DNA of 64,000 nt from Chiua virens (GCA_019787685.1 JAHNUO010000007.1:186001-250000); one strand, 5' to 3'; positions 43,873 to 57,156 are shown, counted from the stretch's first letter. The notes: a model not told the origin generated them from the sequence alone. Numbers and translations: made by a program.

Positions 43873-46055
43873 AGCCGAAACCAGCCCTCAATGATGCTAT
43901 AATATTGTCGCGACTTTTTTTCGGCCATGCTAATGCCGCCGGCTTACGACCCCTTACGACTGCCTTATAAGGTCTGCTAATCCTGTTTTGAACATTACAA
44001 GATTCATTATAAGGAAACAAATTATATAATTATTTCGAATTTGCAGAGGTACGATCTTATGGTAATTTATGGAAAGTCATTCCCGCAAAAATGTTGTGCA
44101 TACAGACTACCGTCTGGAACCAACTCTGGGAAAACTACTAGTATTATTGCAATGTATTCAGGAGGCACATAGTGGATTCACAAGTCGACTCTACTTCTAA
44201 TGGTTGTGGTCATCTCTGTTTGGAAATTCCGGTCACTGAGATCAATTCTCATGTAAAGGATTTTTTTAGCCTCGACTTCTCGACGTCGCATATTTGCGAT
44301 GCGGCCGGGCCGGCTGACAGGACAATTACGTTGATGATCGTAATTCAGAGCCAGCTTGGCACTCGATACTACATAGTTACTGGTTTACTCACTGGCAGCG
44401 CTCAGCACCACCACGGCACTACCAGCATAAGATGGGTGACCTACTAAGCTAGTCCACCAAGCCACCCAAATCAAATTGTCATCAAACATATTTCAAGCTG
44501 ACACCGGCCATTTGCCTTAATTGGACGCTCAGCGCACAACTGCCTCCGCCGCGCCGGACTTTGTGCGTGGGAGTCACCTCCCGAACCCGAGTCTGCCATG
44601 TGTGCGAGAGACTGGAAGCACTTACCCCGGCACCAAGTCGCATGCCGGGCCGAAGCCTTCGATCAGTGATACAAACATCATCCCACGATCGATACGGGCA
44701 CCCGAATAAGCACGTTCTTGGATGATAAATTCATTGCGGTGTTTGGTGGCCAGGCCAAGCCTCTAAGTTACATCTAATGAGCTATGTTTCGTCGAGACTC
44801 GATTCTTCTCGGTTCCAGACTGCAGTGGATTAGGCTTAAGTCAAGGCTGCCAAGCTATTTAGGTCCGGCGCATCAGCAATTGCTTACCTTGGCCGCCGCC
44901 GCCGAGCCTAGGCTTTACTTAATAAGAGGCCAGGTCTGAATTACTTTGTCAGGCCCAGGCACTATGATTCAAGCCGGCTCAGCCCGCCGCATCTTCTTTA
45001 CACCGATTATGCGCAAGTACCACTGTACCACACAGCCGCCCCTGCAAGTCTGAGGCCCATCCATAACCACTATGGTCGTAAGGATCGCGTAGACTCGAGC
45101 CTCGAGGTCTGGGCACATAGCCCGCCACGGCTTCGCGATGCTAAGCTTTTTTGTTGACAGTCTTAGTTTGACGCGAACAACGGAAACCGACGACATTGGA
45201 TTATCCCCAGATGCAGTCAATGCCGCCCATAATTATAAGTACATTGACGCCTTGGCAACTTGAAACAACAAAAGCGAAAATGAATGGTATAGAGTATCCG
45301 ACTTGTCCCCGCGGTCTGACTCCACTGGAAGGGAAGAGTCCTTCCGCTTGGCTTTATAACATCAATGATGTGAGTTATGTATTTCCTGTACATTTTCGGA
45401 CCCTGTACCTAACAACCTGAGGATATGGATTCAATACAAATAATACCTGATTTGAGCGTAACATCTTAGATTCTTAGATTCTAGAAAGCAAGGGCCCGGG
45501 AACGAATGAGTTCGGTCTGTATAGGCGAAATCAGAGGCTGCACATTCAAGTTCTCTGATCTACGTCCAAACCAATACCCCATTCACACGTTGCTGTTACT
45601 GGTATAATACTAGGTGACGTCATGCCTTGATACCCCCCCACTCAGGCCCTTCAGCGACTCGGATGTGACTGGCTCAACACTAACACTGTGGGTGCCGTTG
45701 AAAGCAAGACGCCTGCACCGGCAGTCCATATCCATACGCGGTAAGTACGTAATGGTGCTCGTTGAACAATCAACTTGAATGAACATGATGTTAACGTTAA
45801 CGCACGTCAAGAAAACGCCACAGGGGCCTGAACATAATTTCGATGCTCTTGGGATCCCACTGGCAGGCTGTGTTACGCTACGAGAGAAGTCCACATGCGG
45901 AAAACATTATGTATTGAATTTCCCCTTCTCAGAGCTCCCCAGGGTCAGTGCGCCCTGGGCCTATCAACACGTTATGTGCCACAAGTAGCGACGATAGGAG
46001 GCGAGTCGCCGCATCATATAAAGGTTCGTGACCATAGTAGGCTGACGAGCATCAA
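43873..46055. other. intergenic, D to E
   Basis: About 2.2 kb without recognised genes. Short frames (44172-44447, 44521-44709) show no family resemblance. The end of the stretch is the promoter of copy E. Confidence 0.45.
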
Positions 46056-47944
46056 ATGTCCAATCTACTCCCCCCTCCAGCAAAATGGGTCCTTGATACC
46101 AAGCAGGACCCACCTGTCTATAGTCGGTAAGTCGTCCTCATCATACTATCCCCGGCCCGGGACTGAGTGCGCCTACTTGCTGTAGACCTATGTTCGGTAC
46201 TGAGCTTATGCTGCACAGAGCATGGAGCCTCTTCGATGGGTAAGTATCGTACTCATTGTTCACCAATACAGCAAGTTTGAATTTACTGGTTGACAGAGTT
46301 AATGAATCCTGCATGGGTGTCAACTTCACCACCTCGTTGGGGGTAGAAGAGCTGAGAAGACGTGCCCGCCAGGCTCTCGATAAACTCCGGTTAGGCTCTA
46401 TTATCTTTGATCATTGGCCCGGGTGGGCTGACTTAACATCTTTGCCTTAGCTTTGTGTCTCCCCTCATCGCTTGCACTACAGAGGACCTCACGTCTCCGC
46501 GATGGGTGTACACCCCGTCCGCAGATCGCGAAGCTTGGCTCAATTTAGCGTTTTCCGTTGAAGATCGAGGAACATCACTGAATCCGTCTGAATTTCTTAA
46601 TACCGTTAGCACCAGACAACTCCCTATCGAGGACGAGGACGGCAACACCACCCTGTTCAGAGTTTATCTACTTACAACATCGACAGGGGCATACGGGTTA
46701 TACGTTCACGCCCCTCATTCCATTCTGGACGCGGATCCGTCAATCTCTTCACTAAACCTGATGTGCGAATGGATTTGTGGCAAGGGCATGGATCTCACAA
46801 TCGTACCCTCGGAGGAGTGGAGGAATCTTCCGGTCGACCCAATTACTGCGACGGGAGGCCCCGCACGAGAATGGGGGACATCCGGGAAGACATTATTGCA
46901 GGATGTCACGGAGCAAAAGGCTCGGAACACAGTACGTTTTCATCCGTATCTTCCTTCCTCTGCTAGTAAGAGTACTGACATGTCATAGCTTATGCACACC
47001 CTACCTCGACCATCTTTACCAGAGAGTGAACTCGATATGTCCGACCCACCTTTGCGTTTTATCGCGACTCTGTCAGAAGCACAGTCGGCTGCAATTGTTG
47101 CACAGGCGAAGAAGCTGGGTGTTTCTGTTACGGCGTTATTCCACGCTGCACACGGTTTAGCGCACTTCACGTTGAATCCGGTGCCTCGAGGGACGGAAAT
47201 CGACTTTCCAAGTGATGGGACAGCGTAAGTGATACACGTATCCACCGTTTGACATTGGACGTGTCTAACTCTAATTCATGACTCCCAATGTTTTCAGTGT
47301 CACCCTTGGGCGTTACATGAAACCGTACGTTGAGCCAAAGACACGCATGGTATCATCGTGCAGTCTGCTGCCAATCCGCCTCCCGATGGCTGGGCTATTG
47401 ATGGAACGCACCGAGAAAGAAAGGTTGATCGCCACGGCAAGAGCTCTCCAAGGGCTCTTTGACAAATACGTAGCTCATCCTTGCTTCCCTCAACTGGCAT
47501 CCGCCCTTTCCATCATGCCACCGAGCATGCATGACAGAGCCATGATGATCTCGAACCCATGGCGGTGTGCCTTTGTCAACGTTGGTGTGGTGGAAAGTAG
47601 ATTGAAGACACTACACGGGGAGATCACTATCGATAGTATTTCCTTTGGAAATCGACAGCGGACAATGATGTGAGACGTTCTTCGATGACGGTTCTCGTTT
47701 CCATTCTGACATTCTTTTTTTTCCAACTCACAGGTGCGTCCATCTGTGGACGATGAACTCGAAGCTTCACTTCCAAATCCAGGTGGGTTCAAGTTGTTTC
47801 GAATGCTATCTCTACGTTGCTCTTACAATCATGCCGTGTCTTTGATGTCAGGGTACTGCTGCATGGGGAGAAGAATGCATGAAAAAGGTGTTGGAAGAGA
47901 CAATAAGGATCGGGAGTCTCGTCAGTAGAGACGCAAAATTGTGA
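46056..47944 (+). CDS. HxxxD acyltransferase-like protein, copy E (intact, reference copy)
   Basis: This is the clearest gene model of the family, with eight exons at 46056-46126, 46186-46239, 46297-46389, 46451-46931, 46989-47224, 47298-47669, 47734-47782 and 47852-47944. All introns are GT-AG, and the product is about 482 residues. It starts MSNLLPPPAKWVLDTKQDPP. Exon 4 contains PRWVYTPSADREAWLNLAF and HSILDADPS, the HxxxD motif of CoA-dependent acyltransferases. Exon 6 contains LMERTEKERLIATARALQ. The last two exons give HLWTMNSKLHFQIQ and GTAAWGEECMKKVLEETIRI. The reaction is presumed to be acyl transfer to a small molecule, substrate unknown. The frame is intact, so this copy is a good candidate for an expressed gene. 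Confidence 0.75.
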
Positions 47945-49466
47945 TGAGTTCATGAACATATCTTCCACTAAGTCTTCTAGTATGCTCTTTTGTATTTCGT
48001 GGTAATGTCTGAGATAATACAATGGAAAACATTCTAATAAAGAACAACACGGGAGATTTCGGGGTACCTGCTTACCATATTTAGACTAGACTTGGACTCG
48101 GAACCGTTGCGCCGTGACTTGACAAAAAACTTGACACTCAGTAAGTTGACCCTATAATGTAGGCTTGACTCTTGAGCGTGTCAGGAAACCATTCACCATC
48201 GCGTACCCAGGCTTCACTCAGGCTGCTACCCGTCTGCTCCCCCTTGAGTGATCTCACTCGAGTCAAGCCAAGCAGGGCTCTGAGCAGGGCAGCCAGGGCC
48301 TGTGCAATGTGTGCATAGCTATTCTCAGGCACAAGCCTTTTTCGTGATGCAAGCGAAGCCTGGCATGCCAAGTTCCGGCGTTCGCATCATTCGGAATTTT
48401 GGGTTCGGCAAACTGAATCCCACACAATGATGATCGATTAAATCTACACGCCGTCCTTCTTGCTCACGTATAGGGTACCGCCTTTCGTCCTATTTTTCAC
48501 CACGAGTGTGAATGATCATGCAGGAATGGTTGTCTTTATGGCATTGTTGTTTTTAGTTGCACTTGAATGCATCGGATATCCATACCGAAGCTTGGCACAG
48601 CTGGGGCCACTCTGTGACCACTTTCAAATTCGTGACTGCCGACTGACAGTTCCGATGCCATCATGATGTGACGGGCTTAGGTCGGGTGAGCGTTTAAATC
48701 AGTAACCTTTACCATAGTGAGTGGACTGATAGGATGCAGACGAAAGCGGACACACTCAGAACTCGCACTCTGTTCTGTATCCAGTGCAAGTGATGCGGTA
48801 GTAACGGGGTTCCATAAGAAGTCTTAGTCATACAGCAGGCTTTGTGCTTGGCTTTGAAGGTACTCAAGTGCTGCAGGTTAGTACAACGCGGGAGGACTCT
48901 AAATATCTCCACGAATGTGCTGACACGACGATTAAGCGTAGCGTGGCCTACCTCGCCCCACCGTCTTACGAGAACCATTCACTGCAGTGTGCACACCTGC
49001 CTGAAAGTTGCGGTTACCGAGGAAGAGCTGGGAATCTCCAACCGAAGCCGAGGAATGCAACAAACATGCACACCTAAGTAGCCATTCTGGGCTGTCCAGA
49101 TGAGCCAAATTAAGTCCGAGGCTCACGAGTTAAATTTAACAATGCCAGGCCATCGCGTGTACATACTGACGTCCGATGACGTTGACGTTGAACCCTAGCG
49201 CAACGATACTTGTGAACAGTCCCGGTGGCACAACACGCACACTTTGTTTTCTCGATCAGTCTGGATCTAGGTGAGTTAACTAGTCGCTCAGGAGTAAATT
49301 TAACAACGCCGAGCGAGCATATGGAGGATCGAGCCCCTGTGCCTGAGCCACTATGGGTGATACGGTGTACTTATCTTATCTTCATCATGATATAAACACT
49401 GGTGGATGATGAAATTTCTAACTACATTGTCATACCACACATCAGATGTCACATATCACGGACCAC
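47945..49466. other. intergenic, E to F
   Basis: About 1.5 kb with no recognised gene. Several short overlapping frames around 48842-49126 have no visible domain. Confidence 0.45.
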
Positions 49467-51366
49467 ATGTCCAGTGTACTTCCTCCCTCTCACAAAATGG
49501 GTCTACGATGCCAATCGTGAGCGACCTGTGTATACTCGGTCAGCCTCTTGGTTGTCCATATTATACTATCGTTGTACTGACCGTCCACTGACCTCCCTAC
49601 TCTAGACCTATGGTTGGTTCCGAGCTTATTATGCAGAGAGGTTGGAATGCCGCTGGGCAAGTGTATCATCCCGTTCACCAATACAGCAGTCTGACGGGGT
49701 TTGCATTCACTAACAGAGTCAACGAAAGCTACTTTGGTATCAACTTTACTTCTTCGTTGGAGCCAGAGGAATTAAAACGGCGTACTCGTCAAGCTCTCGA
49801 CAAACTCCGGTGAGGGCGTTCTCACTTCCTTTATTCAATGAATGCTTAATGGGCAACCACGCTTTTACGTCTTAGTTTTGTGAGTCCCCTCATCGCATGC
49901 ACTGTAGAGGACGTGCAATTCCCACGTTGGGTATACACCCCATCCGCCGATCGTGGAGCTTGGCTCGATCTGGCTTTTGCTGTTGAAGATCGAGGAGCTT
50001 CCCTCAACACAGATGAATTCGTTGGAACTGTCAATGCTAGACGACTCCCTTATAAAGACGAGAATGGCAACACCACACTTTTCCGAGTTTATCTACTTAC
50101 GACATCGAAAAGGGGCGTATGGTCTTTACCTTCACACCACTCATGCCATCGTGGACGCCGGTCCGGCACTCCACACACTGAACTTGATGTGCTGAATGGA
50201 TTTGTGGCAAGGGGCATGAATGTCACAATCATACCCTCAGAGGAGTGGAAGAACCTTCCGGCTGATCCAATTATTGCTACAGGCGGCCCAGCAAAAGAAT
50301 GGGAGATGGCTGGAAAGGCACTATTGCAGGAAGTCGCAGAGCAGAGGGTTCGGACCACGGTACGTTTGTACCCATGTTTTATCTGCTTCGCTAGAGTAGA
50401 TGACATGGAATGTTCTAGCCTCATCTTGTCCTACCTCATCCATCTTGCCCTCCGAACGAAGTGGACATGTCCGTCCCACCTTTACGCTTTACCATGACAC
50501 TGTCGGAGGCACAGACTGCCGCAATTGTCGCGCAGGCGAAGAAGCTATGTGTTTCGGTTACTGTGTTGTTCCATGCCGCGAATTGCTTTGGCGCACGTCA
50601 CGATGAATCCTGTGCCCTCCGCGACCGAGGTTGATTACCCTTGTGATATGTCAGCGTGAGTACACTTGCCAAATCTCTTACGTTAGACGGCCTAACCATG
50701 GTTTGTGATTCATCATGCGGTTCATCATGTTTCCAGTGTTGCCCTTGAACGTTATATGAAGCCGCCCACGAATCCAAAGACGCACTTCGTGTCATCGTTT
50801 AGTTTTATGCCACTCCGCTTCTCGGTGGCCCCGTCGTTGAGGAAACGCACCGAGAAAGCAAGACTGCTGGCGTTGGCGAAAGACCTGCAAGAACGTTTTG
50901 ACAGATATGTGACTCATCCCTTGTTTCCCTCAACTATTATCCGTCCTTGCCGCGATGCCGCAGAGCAAGCAAGAGTTTTCCAGGATGTCCGCGAACCCAT
51001 GGATGTGTGGAATGAATAACTTGGGCGTCGTGGAGAATAGGATGCCAACCCAATACGGGGAGATTACCATTGACAATATCTGTTTTGCGTTACGAGTCCG
51101 AACCGTCATGTAAGGACACCATAACGGCGGTTTCTGCGTCCCGAGCTGATTGTCTTTTCCACCTTGCAGGACCGTTCATGTGTGGACAATGCACTCTAAA
51201 TTCCACTTCTGTGTTCAGGTAATTTGTCTTGCATGGTATTGCCTACGTATCACTCTAACATGCTCATGCCCAGGGTTCCGCTGCTTGGGGAGAGGAATGT
51301 ATGAAGAGAGTGTTGGAGGAGACGGTAAGGATTGCGTCCCTTATCGCAAGAGACGCGAAACTGTAA
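49467..51366 (+). pseudogene. acyltransferase-like copy F, multiple frameshifts
   Basis: All eight exons of the family are present in order: RPMVGSELIMQRGWNA, FGINFTSSLEPEELK, PRWVYTPSADRGAWLDLAF, HAIVDAGPA (HxxxD), SEAQTAAIVAQAKKLC, YMKPPTNPKTHFVSSF, and VWTMHSKFHFCVQ with the final SAAWGEECMKRVLEETVRI. The frame is broken at least five times: between the ATG and KWVYDANRERP, near the G4 run at 50112-50115, near 50192, at the T3 run 50587-50589, and before NPWMCGMNN (about 50990). The stop would be 51364-51366. It is either a recent pseudogene or a gene with assembly indels. Confidence 0.7.
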
Positions 51367-51820
51367 TGGGGCCGAAATACGCCTGCATGTCAGCGTTGTC
51401 CCCGATACCCAGTCAAAAGTGTTTATGCAATGTAATACCACTCACGATATGTGACGGATTTCTTCTACGTGGTGGGAGTGTTTACGAAGTGATCCGCAGA
51501 CTTGTTGAGCAGTTGTGCCCTCACGATCAAAGGTGGCTTAGGCTTAATTTGCACCAGGTTCGGGTCCCATCCTACTAATTTTCCTGCTGGCGCCACGCCA
51601 TGACGGTGTCCGCCTCTGATAATACACTCGGCCCCATCCGCTCATCAGAACTTCACAGCGATCAGGTATCCAGCACACACAAAGAAGTTGCATGACAAAC
51701 ACTGTATACAAAGAATCTATTGTTTCAAGATTATAAGTGTCCATTCGAGACGATGGGTTGATGGGTGGTCATGCACATGGTTGGTCGGTGACCAACCCTT
51801 GGCGCATCGCATGGATGCCT
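51367..51820. other. convergent intergenic
   Basis: This lies between the 3' ends of copy F and the MFS gene. Nothing was recognised. Confidence 0.4.
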
Positions 51821-53773
51821 TCACACCCTCCCTTTCCACGCGCGCCACAGATACACCGACGAACCAAAGGCCAGCGCGGCGCAAAATGCGCTCACCTGGA
51901 ATGTCAACGACCAACATGTCGGTCCCAGACATACGCCGTTGGAATGCGTGTCGGCGTCGGTGTCGGGGACGTGCGCAGCGGAGACGAAGGCATAGAGGTA
52001 CGAGAATGCGGGGGTGCCGAGGAAAGGGGCGTAGGTAATTATGCCGTAGTTGCGCCCGAGATTGGAGAGGCCCCAAATGGAGGAGACGAGGGATGGGCTG
52101 TGGAAGATGAGAATGTGGTTAGTACCTTAATTAGTCATGCGGGGAGAAGGAGGAGGGGGGAAATGTCGGAGGGGGGGGGAATGTCGGAGGAGGGGGAAGG
52201 AAGAGGAACATACAGGATAGTGAACGCGCATCCATAAGCGAGACCGGTGCCGATGCTGTCCGCACCACGTGGTCAAACTCGATCGAGAAGTGTCAATGAA
52301 AAGGAGATGGGCGCACCTCAGTGCCCATATGCCAGCTTGTTCCTTGACGCCCACGACCATCCAGGAGTAGGTGCAAACAAGTACAGCCGTGGAAAATGTA
52401 AGGAATGCAATCCTGCTTATACGATGCTGCCTGAGGAAGCCACGGTTGCCGTCTATGGTACAAGAGGGTACTGGCGAGACGATATCCGCGAGAGGCCCGA
52501 TAAGGAGTCGTGAGAGTGTATTTGCGACGGAGAGGGCCCGGACTTGTGTGGCGGTCATGATAGCGGTGGAATGGTTGGCGCTGAAAGTGTGGATGATGGA
52601 AGATCGATCCGGAAGGGAGAGAATGATGGTACCAATGTTGGAAATGATCATTTCGCACTGTGCGATGCGTCAGTGAAGGCGCTCGCAATGAGTAGATTTG
52701 CATTTCCAAGGCGAAGGATAACTTACAGATCCGAGGACGACGAACATAGTAAATGCAAGAACCCAAAAATTGCGGTCTGACAGTAAGAGCGAATACGCTG
52801 TTTTGGGATCCTGTACTTTCGTTGGAGACGGGAACAACATCAATTTGAACTGTGTCAGGCTCATCGTCGTTCCCGTTACTCTTGTTTGGAAGCAGCGTGG
52901 TACGTTCATTTGGTACTTCCGGATCACTTGGTGTTGGCTCGGATTCATCGTTGGAGGCAGGAGGAATGATATGCATCGTGAAACCTCCAATGAAGTGTAC
53001 ACATCCACACAGTATGGCGAGAAATCGTAGAAAGTTAGCCACGTCGATTTCGCCATCGGGAGACGAAAAGTATCGTGAGGCGAGTAAGGAAAGGAATGTG
53101 GGGGAGAGCCCGAAGAGGGCTATTCCCGTCCCAGCTGCCATCCCGATATAGTTTGGGAAATTCTTGGATGCTGCAAAGACGGACGAGAAGTAGCTAGGGC
53201 ATGAGATACCGGCATCAGCGGATGTAAAGTATGAAAGAGGGAGGTGCGTACGAGAAGACGGTACCCAATGCACTGATAAAGAAATAGATGACGAGGTTAT
53301 GGAATGTAGAGGTGGAGGGTTCGGTGATAGTGTCTGGCGTGTTGGAAATCTCGTTGGCGAATAGACCGAAGCCGGTCATAAAGAGACAAGCGGAAATCAA
53401 TGAGCATGCCCAAGCGCCGTAATAATCGAGAATCTTTCCAACGATAGCTGCAAAAGGATATTGACCCATCATACCCCTGTGCGAACAATCAGCGGATGGG
53501 GATGATGAGAGGGTATACGTGTAACGCACGCGAGGGCTATGGTGGTCAGCTGGGGTTGTGTGAGCTTCAAGTGCGTTACCAATGCTGGTGATAGGATTGG
53601 AAAGCAGAAAATGCCTCCGGCACATATTCTAGCGGACGAAGCAGATCAGTGACGATTCGCTTCAACCGGTGGAGTGGGACAAACGCATTAGCGCCCACGG
53701 AAAAGCACAAGAGTGCAAGCCTTATCCGGCGAAGATAGGGTCGAGTTGAACCCTGTCGGACTGCGGTAGACAT
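51821..53773 (-). CDS. MFS transporter, MCH1-like
   Basis: The start is ATG 53773 (MSTAVRQGSTRPYLRRIRLA). Exons give hydrophobic helices: MGQYPFAAIVGKILDYYGAW, ACSLISACLFMTGFGLFANE, SVFAASKNFPNYIGMAAGTG and IALFGLSPTFLSLLASRYFS. A long charged central loop (EPTPSDPEVPNERTTLLPNK) follows, then FWVLAFTMFVVLGS, ANTLSRLLIGPLADIV and TAVLVCTYSWMVVGVKEQAG. It ends with SLVSSIWGLSNLGRNYGIIT, YAPFLGTPAFSYLYAFVSAA and a stop at 51821. Twelve helices with a cytosolic central loop fit the major facilitator superfamily. The NLGRNYGI and TPAFSYLYA blocks resemble yeast Mch1, a monocarboxylate-permease-like vacuolar protein with no proven substrate. The frame appears intact. Confidence 0.8.
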
Positions 53774-54252
53774 GTCTTGTTAACAAAAGTCTATACGGTC
53801 TATCATGCGTTGTCCAGGAGTAGACGGCGAGAGTCACGGCTTGAGTTACACCACGGTGTGAATTCTGCTCACTAGTAACCGCTGGGCCGAACTTGGTCCG
53901 AACATATATACTTACCTTTCTTTGCTCGCTACACAGGAGTATGTAGGTTTCAAGTTCAACGTCAAGATGGGTTGCAAATCAATCTTACGATGTCCGCGCC
54001 CTGCAAAGCGGCAGACCTTGCAAAGCGCGCAAGCATTTTCAGGGGCTAATTGACCTGATTTGGATCGTGGCCGAATCGAGAACAAAAGACGAGTCGTTTC
54101 AATTGTCCACGTTGGATACATAACATAGCTCCAATAGCCATGGCCAACTCATCTCCCTTCCCTCTTCTGTCTCTCGACGCGATTGCTGGTCAATCTATCC
54201 GTGGTCTCTGAGATCGTAGTCGACAGCTCTTCGTCGTATAATAAGTTGCACC
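53774..54252. promoter_or_regulatory. divergent promoter region
   Basis: These 480 bases lie between the divergent starts of the MFS gene and the membrane protein gene. No specific motif is called. Confidence 0.35.
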
Positions 54253-55674
54253 ATGGAATCATTTCCATCCTTTTTTAAAGTCCGTGCAATCACCTTCAGT
54301 GAGTACATGCTAGTGTTCTTTATTCTCAACCAGCTGACTGTCTTTCATAGCGTGCATTATGCTGCTCAGTTTTCTGTGGCTTGTCTTGCTATGTGTTGAA
54401 GTCTTTACCCGCTGGATGGTGTCTGATCAAATTAGTCGTGCGTCGTTGTCCAGGCTAGCCTTTCCATTTCTAACGTATATTTAGATTCATTGATGATTTT
54501 ATTCATATTTACGAACGCAATCACCGTCATACTATTACCAGTTCTGTAAATCGCATTTTGCGCACTTGACTTGGTTGCTAACGGTGTGTCCAGCATTCTA
54601 GTTCACTTTCGCATCTGGTTAGACACCGCGCGTTTGTTCCTTCTATTCGCACTTCAAATTGGTGCGTCTTCACGTGGCTAATATCGTAGATCAACATACT
54701 GAATCTTTCGCATTACAGGCTCAGCTATGTCTGGCGCCATTTGGATTCCCAGAATCACATGTTCTGACCAGAGTAAGTCCCTCATGTTCTTCGGTTTCGT
54801 GTGGTATTGACGAAAAGCTTCTCTTAGCTCCAGATACCCTTGGTGTCTGTCAACTAATTGATGTCTATACCATGATAGGTTGTTGGATCATACCGACGAT
54901 ATGTAAGCGCCTAAATATTCACAATGCAAGAGTCGACCTACTCACCTTAGATGAATAGTATTCTTTTACTCGACCTATTTTGCAATCATAGTCTATCTCC
55001 AGTCACGCATTCCAGTTGTTGTGGAGCCCAAGCTGTGCACAACATGCTTCGCGCAGCGATCCCGAGATGGGTTTCACTGATTCTCCTTCCATGTTCGAGG
55101 GAGAGAACATCAGAAATGGTGCAAACGCAGCGCTCGAGCACTGATACGTGCGTCTCACCTCACCCATTAGTGTCGCCTGCCGTTGTCCATACTCCCCACC
55201 CGTCGTTTCCACAATCGTTAGGTTTCCCAGGGTCAGGTCGACCTTCTTGAACACACCACTGCCGCCAGTCGACAATGCCGCCGTTTTCGTACACTGGCCA
55301 ACGGCCGCTCCCTGAAGTTCCCGCTATCCCTAGTCGACATCACTCTCTTCCTGCATTCAGACATGGGAGCGGGCCTCACTTCCGTTCCCCACTCGCATTA
55401 TCCATTCCTCGCCCTCTCGCTACTTCTGCGTCCACATCCCAACCCCCAACCCCATCGTCACACACACTCTCTACACCTTCCTCCGCGAATCTCTGTCCAC
55501 CCTTTCAGCTTTAGGCCCGGCGCCACCGATGACCCATTTTCCGGAGGAAATACGAGACATCTCTCCCTACTGCCTTCGCAGTCCCCTAGAGAGATACCAA
55601 CTGTTGCAGAGAGTCCTACAACTCGTTCCATGCGAGCTAAGTTGACAAAGCCAAACCCCGCTCATCTAATGTAG
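54253..55674 (+). CDS. four-helix membrane protein, function unknown
   Basis: The start is ATG 54253 (MESFPSFFKVRAITF). Short exons join in frame to give TCIMLLSFLWLVLLCVEVF, then MILFIFTNAITVILLPVLIL, then WLDTARLFLLFALQIGSAMS, and SDQTPDTLGVCQLIDVYTMI-GCWIIPTI with FFYSTYFAIIVYLQ. The result is four to five transmembrane segments. A small extracytoplasmic Cys pair (ITCSDQ...GVCQL) lies between helices 3 and 4. The layout resembles a lineage-specific family of small basidiomycete membrane proteins of unknown role. The Ser/Pro-rich cytoplasmic tail after 55050 changes frame two or three times, so its end (55514 or 55674) is uncertain. Confidence 0.5.
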
Positions 55675-56081
55675 CCCTAGTATTTACCTTTTGCATCACG
55701 AACATTTTGCTTACTTTCTTGATATGATTGATATCTAACATTACGGACAGGCACAGAACAATCAATAGAATAGAACCATCTGCATTATCTGTTACAGTAA
55801 CAAATACTTATACATGTAACCAACAATTCACATGAATTCTGAAAGTTACCTTGCCAACTTACCATTTGTTTGGGCCAGCGAGCAGGAACTGCGCAGTGCG
55901 CACCGCCGCCACCAAGTTAACCGTGACTCCAAATAGACTCCACGGTAGATGTGAACATCCGAGTTTGCCATCAGGACGACTACAAATTTATCCCAGTTTG
56001 ATGCGTCCGCCCTTAAGTTGGTCGTAACAACCAGCATCACCTCTTACGCATCTCTTCTACCACACCGGCTTTATAGGCACC
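55675..56081. other. intergenic
   Basis: About 400 bases of AT-rich 3' flank and the promoter of the IST1-like gene. Nothing else was seen. Confidence 0.35.
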
Positions 56082-57156
56082 ATGGAGATCTGGGACCCAG
56101 TCGCATTCAAGGCAAGTCTATTCCTTCCGAGTCACCATCAAACGTTGCCGTTAACGCTCGCCACTTCAATGAACGCATGACTGTGTTCCACCCACAGAGT
56201 CTTCTCCGAACGACGTCACAACGTCTTGGCCAGCTGCAAGAGCGCAAGGACTCTCAAGGGAAACTCGCGCGACGCGACATAGCTGCGTACCTTTCTCAGG
56301 GACACATCGCGCTGGCGCGCGCTAAAGCGGCGACGGTTATTCAGGAGGATGTGATGAGTGATCTGCTGGAGGAGTTAGAGATGTTGGTGGGTGCGGTGGG
56401 GAGTCGTGTTGAGGAGTTGGAGGGGGGAAGAGGGATTGGGTTGGGACTGTGGGAGGACGTGAATGGGCATCCAAACGAGGGTTGGGATGAGGAGATGAGA
56501 ACAGGAAAATGAAGACGGAAAGAGAAGGGGGAAGTAAGAGCCGTTTACCAAGGTGAGTTTTTGGAGGTTCCTCTTGACAGGGTTGGCTAATGGCTAGCGG
56601 TGGTGTTGGTACCCCTGGTGTTGGTACATTTAGCAAGCCGCGACAGTTGAGCCCCAGTTTGGTCGAGGCTGCAGCGAGCATCATACATAGTGCGCCAAGT
56701 ACAGAGTCAAAAGGTGTGTCCACACTCTCGCGATCTGAGGATGCACATCTGCTGAGGTGTTGTTCTAATATCTTTTTCTCTTACGAAGATCTAAACACAG
56801 TGAGGGAAATCCTCAGTCCAACGGTTAGGACCTGCCTTTACTCAAATAGCCTCGGCGAGTCGAAACAACCACGTATCTCCACGCGTAAGCTTCCTCTTTC
56901 TCCACCCTGTGCGCTATTTTTTCTGACTCCCTTTCGTCGTTCCGCTGGAATATGCTTCTTCCCTGTCCATCGGGTTCGCACACAGATAATGCAAATCCTG
57001 TCCGCCCCACCGCCCACGGCCGCGAAAATGGATGAATATCTGGTTAATATTGCACAAATGTACAATGTCAAGTGGGTTCCTGAACTGCGGGGAGAAGCTT
57101 TGTATGTCACGTTTCATTTGAGGTTCCTTCACCTTGCCCTGATTCGAATAGACTAA
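56082..57156 (+). CDS. IST1-like ESCRT-III regulator
   Basis: The start is ATG 56082. Exon 1 is only ten codons (MEIWDPVAFK) and ends at 56111 before GCAAGT, a GC-AG intron donor. Exon 2 begins at 56198 with SLLRTTSQRLGQLQERKDSQ, then KLARRDIAAYLSQGHIALAR, AKAATVIQEDVM and ELEMLVGAVGSRVEEL: the helical IST1/ESCRT-III core. Later exons give LSPSLVEAAASIIHSAPSTE, DLNTVREILSPTV and PPPTAAKMDEYLVNIAQMYN-VKWVPE. IST1 binds Vps4 and ESCRT-III in membrane scission and endosomal sorting. The end is uncertain. An unspliced stop lies at 57154-57156, but a canonical intron (donor about 57101) joins in frame to the next gene's first exon. Confidence 0.7.

Noticed and set aside
2584..51366. Acyltransferase-like copies as NRPS condensation domains
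   Set aside because: They are single-domain genes of about 480 residues with HxxxD but no second His, no DFGWG and no adjoining carrier or adenylation domain.
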